Source: Berberis thunbergii (Eukaryota > Streptophyta > Magnoliopsida > Ranunculales > Berberidaceae). From it: 64,000 nucleotides of DNA. A program made the position numbers and the translations under genes. The stretch covers positions 1-64,000 of the forward strand of contig QNQO01000547.1 in NCBI GenBank assembly GCA_003290165.1, in the 5' to 3' direction. Within the stretch, counting starts at the first letter, position 1, and every line of letters begins with the position of its first letter. This document shows positions 11,790-22,005 of this stretch, piece by piece. The notes beneath the pieces were generated by a model, which saw only the letters and a list, made by a program, of their open reading frames with translations, was not told the origin of the DNA and did no database searches.

Positions 11790-11905
11790 TTATGAAGTCT
11801 CTTGATGATCTCAACATTCCTAATGGGTTGTTTAGTTTGCTACGAGGCAATACTTTCCCTTGATGATCTCGACATTCCTAATGGGCTGTTTAGTTTGCTC
11901 GGAAG
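11790..11905 (+). repeat. Short tandem duplication in pseudogene intron 1
   Basis: A block beginning TTGATGATCTC and ending TGTTTAGTTTGCT occurs twice in tandem, about 59 bp apart. The same motif occurs once in CPK13 intron 1 near 35300, so the doubling happened in this copy. Confidence 0.55.
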
Positions 11906-12171
11906 ATTGTAAAAACAGATGATGCATGGATTGAACCTTGAAGAGAGGCTAGAAGGAAAAGATGGGATGGTGTCTCATAAGGAACTTTTGGTCAAGGACC
12001 TTTCTCAGAAAGGCTGAGACTTTCATGACTGTTGTGCACAATGGTGGCAATGATTGAAAAAAAATGGTGGTCATCTTGTAAGATCGCAGAACAATATATT
12101 CCCAAAAAAAAAAACTACGGTGTAGTATATGGTTTGGAACTCAAGGCAGCCTTTCTTAATAACAATAAGAT

Positions 12172-12874
12172 TAGTGTTATAAAAAGCGTTATGCGGTGGG
12201 CGGACGGCGAACAGGTGCCTAGCGCTCAGAGGCTTAGGCGGGTGCCTAAGCGGTTTTAGGATTTGTATTATAACTTTAATAATTTACAAAAGTTAAGCAT
12301 AATTACATTACATCCAATTTAATACCAAGATATATATGCAAAATTTATAAACATGAAAAATTAATAATCATGAAAATTTTATTAAAACTCAAATGACTGA
12401 AGTTGGTCATATGAGTACTTTATACAAAGTTGAATTTGTGGACAAATATCCAAACCTACTCTATTATTTTCTTCAAATTGCATTATTGGTCTCAGTCATG
12501 TCTGATAGAATCTACATTACTAAAATTGATACCGGCAGATTCTTTGAGAATTCCATTAAGTAATCATCCTTTGCTACATTCAGATATATACTGAATAAAA
12601 AATAATTAAATTGTTTCTTTCCAAAAAAGGGGAAAGAAAAATAAAATAAGAACACAATCAGCCTTATTCAAATTAGTCTCAGCATCCTCTTTCATCGGCC
12701 TAAGAACAACCAATCTCAACTCCTTGTTCACAAAATTTTTTGCAACCAGGAAAAAAAACCGGTCCAGAACCCGCCTAGGCGCCTACCTGATTTTTCACCT
12801 CGCCCAACCATTAATATGAGCGTTTCTCTAATGCCAGTGCTAGGCGGCCGCCTAGGCCGTTTCTTAGAACACTG
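12172..12874. mobile_element. Non-autonomous hAT element, empty site known
   Basis: A 703 bp insert with ends TAGTGTTATAAAAAGCG and, from the other strand, CAGTGTTCTAAGAAACG. It is flanked by AATAAGAT (12164-12171) and AGTAAGAT (12875-12882), an 8 bp duplication with one change. GC-rich GCCTAGGCG palindromes lie inside both ends and the middle is AT-rich without a transposase. The paralogous CPK13 intron 1 at 38128-38160 has the uninterrupted sequence CAATAAGATTAGATGGTGG, which is the empty site. hAT membership rests on the 8 bp TSD and CAGTG-like termini. Confidence 0.85.
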
Positions 12875-13245
12875 AGTAAGATAGATCGGATGGTGGGGCA
12901 GGAAGTTAATACTCATTTATAATTATAAATAGTAAAGACTAAAGAGAAGGTGTGTAGTTTGAGGCATGAGGTGAAATGAGATGCTCCGTCCTAGCATCAT
13001 ACCTGACGACCACTTAGGCTATCCTCAAGAGGTTGACCCCTCCCACCATGTGAAAAGAAAGAAAAAGATGCAGATTAGTATAATTGATATGGAACTTCAT
13101 CCTACTTATAACTTGCCCCGAACTCCAAATCCCCGACCTCAACATCCTCATTATCTCCAGGGATTTATCCATCTGCATTATCCTATCCCATCTATATTGT
13201 TTTTTTGCCCATTATAAGATAAAATATGAGGTGTTTGTTGAGTTA

Positions 13246-13580
13246 TGGAAAACGTACAGAAAAAAATCTCAAAAGAAAATGGAAGAAAAATAAATGAATA
13301 AGAAAATTGACTTGTGATTTGAGGAACATAGTGTCACATTCGGAGGTGGCCAAGGTGTTAGTGGCAATAACCTACGCTAATCTAGGCGAATGCTGTCATG
13401 TTGGCTCTAAATTTAGCGTTAGGGAAAACGTATAGAGCAAATAAAATCTCAAAAAGGGAAGAAAAAGAAAAAAAAAAAAAGAGAATTGACTTGTGACTTG
13501 AAGAGCATAGGGTCACATTCGAAGGCGGTCAAGGTGTTAGTGGCAATAGTGGTCGAGGCAATAACCTACGCTAACCTAGA
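13246..13580 (+). repeat. Direct duplication in pseudogene intron 1
   Basis: A ~140 bp block (GAAAACGTA ... AATTGACTTGTGA ... GTGTTAGTGGCAATA ... AACCTACGCTAA) occurs at about 13246-13385 and again at 13422-13580, roughly 175 bp apart. The second copy has an extra GTGGTCGAGG. Non-coding. Confidence 0.55.
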
Positions 13581-15003
13581 GCACACGATGAAGGACTTAA
13601 TGGAAGTGAACGAGGATTATGGAAAAAAATTAGCGTCTTGATTTGGATCTGATGCTCACTTAAAAAGATGAAGGCTCGGCATTTGGACTCGTGAATAAAC
13701 TCTCTCAGTTAAGTGTTGTGGAGATGGGGAATGTGTGAACAGATATTGGTGAAAAGGACAATTAAAAATAATGGCAATATGATTATAAAGGCTTGGAGTG
13801 TCTGCCTAACCGAGTAACGTGGGGATCACTTTTGACGAGCATTATGAAAAAGCATCTGTAACACAAATTTTTTGGGAAGGAACAAAATTAAAGCTAGCAA
13901 AAAGTTATTGAATAAAATTCGGGTTGCCACTTGGTTTTGGCACTGGAAAATGAGAATGGTTTTACGGTGCACTTTTGTTTTCAAGAATAGCAGAGGAAAA
14001 TCCTTAAGGTAGTTTCCCAGTACTAGGGAACATCACAATCGGCTCATAAAATTAGAAAACTGTTTAGTGGTGGGACAATTATGTGGATCAAAAGGATGTT
14101 CATTGGAAGTGGTTTGCAACTGAGAAGATGAAGTGTTTTTTTTTGCTTGGTCGGGTTGTACCTGGGACCTTTGTCCTTGTCTGCACTACTCGAAACAAAA
14201 TCTTTCTTCTACAAACCTCTTTTATACCTTCTAGCCCTTTCTTCAACGCCTACACAACTTGAAACAAAGTATTTTCTTCTTCTAATGAGTACACCCTTCT
14301 TTATAACCACCTACAACTGAGTTAGGGAAGCGCAAAGTGCATCGCAATTTCATGGTTTACAAAAGAAAATCCAAGCAGAGCTGACTGATGTTTTTGTTCA
14401 TCAAGCTCATTGATGTTTTTGTTCATAGGTTGTTTAGGGTGCGGGATGGGACGAGGAGCTGATAAAGTCAAGGTAGGTCCATAATCTAGGTTCTATTGTG
14501 TTGTTTGTGATTTCTTTTATATGATTGAAATTTGTAAATTTTATATGATTGAAATTTGTCATTCATTATAATGCTCCATTCAGTCCAAGAAATATTAAAT
14601 AAATAATGACTTAAATCAATATCTAAATTAAAATTAAATATGAATCATATACATATACTCATAATAAATCATAACCCGGTAAAGTGATAATCAACTAAAA
14701 TGACAACCACTCAGTCCGTAAGACAAATATGAAAAACCTGGTCTCCATCAAGTCATAAACCAAGAACTAGAAACTAAACTATGCCCATTAACTCATAATA
14801 ATTGATAGTCAACTCATCCTATCTTATCCCCTAATTCCGTTCCATCATTTTCATTTTATTATTATCGAGCAGGAATATACTTATAAGTTATAACTAATAA
14901 CTCATAGTTTACAAATTATAGTTTCTTATTAGATATTAAGTGTGCTTGGTATAAAAAACAAAAATATAAACAAATTCAGAATCAGATACACCTTCTTTTG
15001 ATT

Positions 15004-15765
15004 CATCATCATCATCAAAGCCCATTCCCGAGATTTTTGGGGTCGGCTACATGGATTTTGGTTCTCCAAGCAATGCGATCTTCCCACATTTTCTCGCCTA
15101 ATCTAAGCTCAATGATATCTTCATTCACCGTCTTCATCCAAGTTTTCAACGATCGTCCCCTCCGTCGACACCATCCATTAACTTGCTAATCTAAACATTT
15201 TCTAATTGGCGCCGTGCTTGGTCTCCTCCGCACATGACCAAACCAAGTTAAACGTCTTTCTTTAATTTTTTCCTCTATGGGCGCTACACCTAAGTATCTC
15301 ATAATTCTTTCGTTTCTAATTTTATCCTTACGAGTTTTGCCACACATTCACCTTAACATACGCATTTCTGCTACTGCCATCCTATGCGTATGTTGTCCCG
15401 TAGTAGCCCAACATTCTGAACCGTATAGCATGGCTGGTCGAACAATTGTCTTATAGCATTTCCCTTTTAGCTTTTCAGGCATCCTTCTATCGCATAATAC
15501 TCCTGACGCCATTCTCCATTTCAACCAACCAACTTTAATCCTATGGTCTACATCTTCTCCAATAGCCCCATTCTTTTGAATTATAGATCCTAGATATCGA
15601 AAAGCCTCGCACTCTGGGACCTCGACACCTTTGATCTCAATTGCATTAGTTCTCCCTCTTGGTTCACACCTAAAGTTGCACACTAGATACTTCGTCTTCG
15701 AACAGTTAATTCTAAAACCTTTACTCTCTAAAGCCTCCCGCCACTTAATTAATTTCTTACCTAAA
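15004..15765 (-). mobile_element. 5'-truncated RTE-type LINE with 13 bp TSD
   Basis: On the minus strand this encodes the C-terminal part of an RTE-type reverse transcriptase. The open part 15348-15683 includes YLGSIIQ, DHRIKVGWLKW and MLYGSECWA, followed by an untranslated tail ending in a TGATGATGATGA microsatellite. The flanks are CCTTCTTTTGATT (14991-15003) and CCTCCTTTTGATT (15766-15778), 12 of 13 identical. Truncated at the 5' end, so not capable of moving itself. Same family as 38671-41463 and 63393-64000. Confidence 0.85.
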
Positions 15766-16129
15766 CCTCCTTTTGATTGAAAGGGTTTTTTTTTTGCTGC
15801 CAGGGATTAAACTTTGACTAAAAACGAAGTGAAGATTATTCCCATTTTGAAGATCTATTTTTCTATTGAAAACTTAAATCAAAGTAGGGGGTGGTTTTCT
15901 GTCACTTGCCAAACCCTGTTGTATCTCTCCATCAAGGCATGTCTCTATAATCTTAAAGCTTAGTCCTTTTTTATATATTTGGTTGTGTTATATGGGATTT
16001 TGTGGTTTCCCTTGAAACAAAAATAGACTAAGAAGAATCGATTTTTGGTGATGATGTTGAGAGTGGATTCTCATGTAAATGCGTGTCTAACACTGTATCG
16101 ATTTTTGCTCTGATTAGTTGGGAATTGGG

Positions 16130-16130
<1 letters not shown>

Positions 16131-16203
<73 letters not shown>

Positions 16204-16210
16204 GTTATTA
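16131..16210. repeat. (ATT)n microsatellite
   Basis: About 25 consecutive ATT triplets with one interruption (TTATATTA) near 16165 and a GTT at the right end. Likely polymorphic in length. Confidence 0.95.
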
Positions 16211-18198
16211 AATAAATTCAAGTCTAGTGTTTTTGTAGAATGAATACCATGTCAAATTGTTGAAAATTGGATCTAATACACATGTTCTTGATTATTTCTT
16301 GTTCAATTTTGAGGAGTGGTCATATTTTTTTAGTTCACATTAGGAATTGGTTCAGTTAAAGAAAGGTAGTAGAATCGATTTCATCTCGGGTCTAGGAAAT
16401 CATATGAAGCATACTGAGTAATTTTTCATATAGATATGTTATAGGAATGAGTTTATATCTCTTTCTCAAGGCAAAGTGTTTTGATTACTTTTGCGAATAA
16501 ACAAAATGTAGTTGCCTCAAACTTGATGATTCCCTAACTGGCTACATTGATTACAACTTACACAGAAATTTCCCATGAGATGGGAAATTGGCACATTCTT
16601 CGTAAAAGTTTTCAAATTGGAGTTTGCAAAATACACATTTAATGAGACTGGAGCGAGAGCCATATCATATATGGAATTCGGCCAAATGGCACTGCCAGCA
16701 ACAAGAACATCAATACACAGTAACCACGAAACTATAAAAATGATATGTTATGGCACGAAGCCACGAACAATAGTGAAAGTTTGAAAGAGAAGTTGACCTT
16801 ATTTGGAAGACATTCATTCACACCTTGGTTTACTCTACATCAGTTCAATCGTTGATGATATATTGTGTCCATATCTTTTAGTTTCATTAATGAACATTCA
16901 ATAAAATTAATTGTTGATTATATGGATAATTGGTCTTCCATTTTTCAAAAAAACCCCATTTTCCTTTCTATAAAATTTAAGGTGCCATTATTAAATTGTT
17001 TTAAGACTAAGATGATGGAAATGTATAAAGCATAAGGATCAGGGTAGCTAGGGTTGAGGATGGGAATTAAAAAACGATCAAAGGTGGTATGTGATCTCTC
17101 TGTTATCGACTACAGAGGACAGGACAGAAGTATAGGGAATGAGGATGAAAACATGTTCCGAGGATGAGAATGAATCAAAAGGAGGGTATGCAGAGACTCT
17201 ATTTGATGCATGAAAGATCCAGGCATCTGGTCTATCAAATGGGAAGTTACTATGATGTGGCAACTATTTTGGGTATGTTCACCAGCCAGTCTCCAAGTAC
17301 AAATATGGTCACCAGTTTGGAAGTCCAGTATCAAGTAAGAAATATTAGTTTATGTCACTGATAAATTTGTTTTGAAAGGAAGGTAGGCATTCAGGATCAA
17401 AAGAAGTGTGAAAATAATCATTCTCAAGGTGTAGGAGTTATCATACTAGGTGAGGTTGTCTGTATTTTCAAATACTTATCATGCTATATCTTTATATTAA
17501 ATTGGCTGTACTTACTTCATTGTTGTGTACTTTACTATTGAATTGAACATTACACCAGTTTAAGAGGTGTTATGTCCATCTTGGTAGGATTCTTCTTCTT
17601 AGCAATAACATTTTTTTCTTATATTCCCCAAGCAGCGAGCATTTAATTTTCATGAATTATACCTTTGTTGTAAGATGAATGAGCTCATTACATGGAATCA
17701 CAAATTGAATAGATAATTAATCACACTTCGGTTTTGTTTACTCTTTTAATGATCATGAATAAGCAAAGAAAGTGCATTGTGTACAAATGTAATAGTTTTT
17801 CGACAGATCAAAGTGGAGGAGTTGACGATGAGTTCTATTCTGACAGGTGAATTTCATTGTGAGAATTAAATTTTAATGTCTGTGATGTGTAATTTAGTTT
17901 GAAGCTTTAAGATGGTTTTATGTTAATAAGCAAAAGAATATTTGATTTCCAAAGCATAGTATATTAAAGAAGTTTTTTTTTTGTTTTTAAATTTATTTTT
18001 TTTGGGTCTATTGTAGATAACTGGAAGTAAAAGTCTGCATGCGTCCCAATGTACACTTCCATTATACAAAAAATGAAAGCGGGAGAGCACGCACTTGAAA
18101 GCTAGTTCATAAGTAACGTTGTTAAGGATTATTTTTCTTGACTTGTTTATGAGATTTAATAGTTAGGGTTTATCTCCAATGCCTTTATTTTTAAATTG
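16211..18198. other. Unassigned part of the CPK13 pseudogene region
   Basis: Lies where CPK13 introns 1-3 and exons 2-3 should be, but I cannot align exon 2 (SPYYMAPE region) or exon 3 here. Opposite-strand open frames near 17080-17360 have no features I recognise and no splice context. The block may be an insertion that replaced exons 2-3, or simply diverged intron. Confidence 0.4.
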
Positions 18199-18203
18199 GA
18201 TTC

Positions 18204-18494
18204 TGATGAAATTGGGTTCTTTTAGTTTTAGCAATATTAGTATTTTTAGCAGTATTAGTTCTATTATTACGGTAAGAGGGCATTGGTTTCCAATTAGGTT
18301 TAGGGGTTGTTTCTTGTCATAGAAGTTAGTTCAATTATAAAATAAACGTAGATTGTTCATTGTTAATTGGTTGATTGAATAAGAGAATTTATTTTATTGA
18401 TTCATTTTATCGTAGATTTATTTCTTTCGATTCCCGCTTTATCTTTCAGTTATTGCTTTGTAATTTAAGTTTCTTTGTAATTTTAATTCTATCA
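18204..18494 (+). repeat. 5' LTR of the small LTR element
   Basis: Begins TGATGAAATTGGGTTC and ends TCTATCA. It matches 19735-20022 along its length, with roughly 15% difference by eye, so the insertion is not recent. Confidence 0.75.
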
Positions 18495-19734
18495 ATTTGT
18501 ATTAGAGCCGAAACGGTTCTAATTAGTTTAGTTGGTTCACTTTAAAGAAACTTTTTTTAAGAAAAAGATTTGAAGAAAAGTTTGGAAGATGATAGAACAA
18601 GGGAGTTTAAGCGCTCGAGAAACTAGAGAAGGGGATGAACGTGATATTCGTTGAATTGCAGGCAGACCCAGGAGAGGAGTCATATAGGATGGATCTATGA
18701 GGCACAAAAAGGCTATAGGACAGACTCAAACAACACTACCGCCACCGATAGCATCACAGGGACCTGAGCTACTACCGTCAACAGTGGAGCACCCACTGGA
18801 CAGACCCCGTCTAGCTTTATGACCTCACTCCTTTCCTCCCTCCTCTCTCCTATGTCCAAGTTGAACAAAACCCACATGTTCCAGTCGATTGACACACAAT
18901 AGATCGACATTGATCCCTCCTTTGACCACTTCAATCGCTGCGATCCACGACCCAACAGATTTCAAGTCTTCCAAGATCAACCTACCTCCTCACCACATCA
19001 GGTCGATCGACACGTCCCTTTTTCCATCAATCAATTACCTCTTAAACAACTCGACCATCCCACAAAACCTTCCTTGAACCCTCATAAGGTCAATCAACCA
19101 TCCACTGTTCGATCAATTTCACCCCTAGCCATGGTTGATCGAGCCAACCAGTCCTCCACCACACTCCTCTCATTCCCTCGCCCTCCCTCAAAGCCGCCTT
19201 CTCTATCGAAAACCTCCCCTTGTTTTTGTCGAATTGGGGAGGAAGAGTTCCATTTTTAGATTAGTCTTTGCCCCTTATATTTTATTTCACTCCCTGTTCC
19301 CCTCTGGATATTTACACCCATCAACCTGCCAGTACCACCTCAATATTTACTTCTGATTCTATTTGCCTCCAGCCCTCCACAGATGCCCCACCATGAGCTA
19401 CTTGTTCTAGTCATCAGGTTATTTACCATCACAAGACGAATCATTTAACAATGTTATGATCCAATTTGGGTCAATTTTATAACAAAATTTGGGACAAGTT
19501 TGCGCACACCATTCAAATTACGCAGTGGCTCTACTTTGGGCCCAATATTCTTATTGGATTTTTTTTTGTGTCGGGTTTTTCATTTATTATTTAGGGTACG
19601 AGCAATTACATAAGCAAAGTTCGAGGTCGACTTTTGTTTGTGCACTTCGCTTCTATTTAGTCATGGGTTGTTTTATGTTTTTCGTACTTCTCCGACTTTA
19701 AGCTCAAGGACATGCTTATTTAATTCAGGGAGGT

Positions 19735-20022
19735 TGATGTGATTGGGTTCTTTTAGCAATATTAGTATTTTAGCAGTATCAGTTCTAGTATTGTTGTAAT
19801 AGGGCATTAGTTTCCAGTTAGGCTTATGGTTTGTTTGTTATCATAAAAGTTAGGTCAATTATAACAAGAGCGTACGGCTGTTCATTGTTAATTGATTGAT
19901 TGAATAAGATAATTTATTTTGTTTATTCGTTTTATCGTAGATTTATTTCTTTCGATTCCTGCTGTATCTTTCAGTTATTGTTTATTTTCAATTTAAGTTT
20001 CTTTGCTATTTAAATTTTATCA
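19735..20022 (+). repeat. 3' LTR of the small LTR element
   Basis: Begins TGATGTGATTGGGTTC and ends TTTATCA. It is the direct-repeat partner of 18204-18494 and shares the TCGTAGATTTATTTCTTTCG and ATCTTTCAGTTATTG blocks. Confidence 0.75.
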
Positions 20023-20645
20023 AATTCATATTGATTTTCTTGGATTTGACTTTAAGGATTAAATAACGGCTATTTCCTCTGCAGATTTGTAAATATCTAT
20101 TTCTCCTCATTGATAACACAACATCCTTGGGTCCAAAATGCTAAAAAAGGTTCCAAATGTTTCTCTTGGGGATGTTTTCAAATCAAGGTTTAAATAGTTC
20201 TCTATGATGAATAGGTTCAACAGGAAGCATTCAGGGTTAGTTGATCATCTCTAAAGTCTTTTATTCTTTTCTGGATTTATATGCTATAATTTTCTGTTAC
20301 CGAATTATAATGTGCAACGATGTATTAATAGGGTATTTGGTGATCAATTATTGAAAAGCTTGAAGACGTTAACGTAATGTTCAAAGAAGATTGATGCAAA
20401 TGGTGACAATGTTGTCTTTGCCTCTCTGCTGAGGAGCTGAAAGATGGAAAAGAAATTGGTTCCCAGCTTTGGTTCCCAGCTTTCCAAGTCAGAAGTTGAG
20501 TTTCTCACTGGAGTTGTAAGTGGATCATTATTTTTTAATCCTGATGTAGATTAAAAATTTTTGTAATACATGATTATGCTTGTGGAGCCAATTTTCCTGA
20601 GACGTCTAGCTGCAATTTGAAGGTAAAATAGAATGACTTGGAGCA

Positions 20646-21336
20646 ACCCTGACTGATAGAACATTTGAAAAAAAAACTCGGGAAAATAGGAAAAAAAAAG
20701 AGGGAATGATTTTACTTATCGAAGGACTATCATAGGGTTAAAAAATTAATGGCAGTGTGGATAATACTTTGAGGAATGATTTTACTTATCGAAGGACTAT
20801 TGTATGGTTAAAAAGAAAGAGGGAATGATTTTACTTTGAGGAGTAAACACAAAAAAGAAAAAGGAAAGTCATTTGGTAATTAACAAGAATGACTATCGTA
20901 GGGTTAAAAAATTAATATAAACAGAACTTCATGAATAGAATCGATATTGCATAATACGAAAAAAATGTGATTTTCAAACCAATGGCATTGTGGATAATAC
21001 TTGGAGTGATCAAACCACATTTGGGGTGGTACAAATCTCCCATTTTTATTTTATTTTATTTCATTGATAACCTTTGCCAAATCAACCAACTGTATCAAAT
21101 AGGTAACTCTTAACTTTTTGGTACGAGTTCTTTTGATTTGTGCATTTATTTTATGGTATGAATCGGTTTCATGGGTGCATTTATGCTAGGAAATCCCAAT
21201 GGATGAGAGTGGCACTTGCATAATCCGGACTCGATATAATTGCAAAAGAATTTAGAAATGAAGATCTTGAGAAATTTAAAGTTGTAAAGTGTACACAATC
21301 TGTTTAGCTACGGCGAAAGAAATACATGTTTTTAAA
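20646..21336. other. Duplication-junction region between CPK13 remnant and desaturase B
   Basis: Homology to CPK13 intron 5 fades near 20645. After it comes AT-rich DNA with short local duplications: GAATGATTTTACTTATCGAA occurs near 20703 and 20775, and a third shortened form lies near 20822. This is where the right breakpoint of the block duplication should lie. No gene seen. Confidence 0.5.
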
Positions 21337-21515
21337 GAAGATTTTTGGAGAGAAGTAGGTTTGGATTAATTAGAATCTAAAAAATCTCATTTAGATTTTA
21401 AATGATATTTTCTAGATTAGACTCGGAAGATTTTTGGAGAGAAAAAGTAGGTTTGGGTTAATTAGAATCTAAAAAATCTCATTTAGATTTTAATTAGAAT
21501 CTTTTCTAGATTTAT
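21337..21515. repeat. 89 bp tandem duplication upstream of desaturase B
   Basis: A block starting GAAGATTTTTGGAGAG and containing TTAGAATCTAAAAAATCTC occurs at 21337-21425 and again from 21426. It lies about 420-600 bp before the desaturase B start codon, within its likely promoter, and is absent upstream of copy A. Confidence 0.75.
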
Positions 21516-21933
21516 TATAGTGATTCACCCTCAAGAAGCTACGAGTGTCTGTACCCGCGCTATGTGTGCATTAATTTGGTTTGGTTTATACCTCATAAGC
21601 AGTTCATATGCGACAAATTTTAAACAATGATTTTGTTTTTTATAAAAAATAGAAAAGAAAATGAAAAAATAATAATTTTTTTAGTTAAATAAGGAGGTAT
21701 TTGTTTCCATATACAACAACCTCAACAGCTTTGTTCATTGGGCATGACATGTGGCTTTATAGCATTCTTTTAAAATATCCCTCTTACAACTGTGGCCTGA
21801 AAGCTTCATATGATGGCCACCTTCACCTGAAAGAGACAAAAGTGTTGAAACACCATGCACAGTTGGTTTTCTTGCATTAAAGAGGTAGAGAAGTAGGGCT
21901 CATAAACATCACCACACTCCCCTTGTTGTTTTC

Positions 21934-22005
21934 ATGATGGGGAACATTGTTACTCTCATGATGGGGAACATTGTTGTTCTCATCATGGCTAACATATTCA
22001 GATCA
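21934..22005 (+). repeat. Three 24 bp units across the start of desaturase B
   Basis: Units 21934-21957 and 21958-21981 differ at two bases (TTACTC versus TTGTTC); 21982-22005 is the ancestral unit that aligns with copy A. In frame they read [16 protein letters not shown] and IMANIFRS. The duplication adds 17 residues and four start codons upstream of the ancestral ATG. Confidence 0.85.

Larger units (their letters stand above)
18204..20022 (+). mobile_element. Small non-autonomous LTR retrotransposon (TRIM/LARD-like)
   Basis: Two direct repeats of about 290 bp, 18204-18494 and 19735-20022, both starting TGATG and ending TATCA, flank 1.24 kb. Just inside the left LTR is TATTAGAGCC, close to the initiator-tRNA-Met primer binding site TATCAGAGCC. 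Just before the right LTR is a purine stretch, CAGGGAGG. Flanks are GATTC (18199-18203) and AATTC (20023-20027), 4 of 5 identical. The interior has no gag-pol domains I can recognise, so it would depend on another element. It sits in an intron-equivalent of the CPK13 pseudogene, just upstream of its exon 4. Confidence 0.8.
11060..20645 (+). pseudogene. Truncated, decayed copy of CPK13
   Basis: A broken duplicate of the kinase gene at 33522-62089. The 3' part of exon 1 (about 11060-11232) matches catalytic-loop-to-DFG DNA, with indels that destroy the frame, and the GGTGAG donor is still visible at 11231. Intron 1 similarity follows (for example TATATACGATAATTATT and GGTTATCTTGA near 11380-11480). 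Exon 4 (20120-20235) and exon 5 (20332-20515) keep the gene's order and spacing. Intron 5 similarity ends near 20645, matching 45637. Defects: the exon 4 acceptor AG has become AC, exon 4 carries +1 and -1 shifts, and exon 5 is 16 bp too long, partly through a 13 bp tandem copy of GGTTCCCAGCTTT. Exons 2, 3, 6 and 7 and the 5' part of exon 1 were not found. Because introns are conserved, this is a DNA duplicate and not a retrocopy. Confidence 0.85.

Noticed and set aside
17078..17361. Candidate for CPK13 exon 2 in the remnant (GGAAGTTACTATGATGTGG resembles the SPYYM coding DNA)
   Set aside because: The similarity covers fewer than 20 bases and does not extend in either direction; flanking splice sites are absent.
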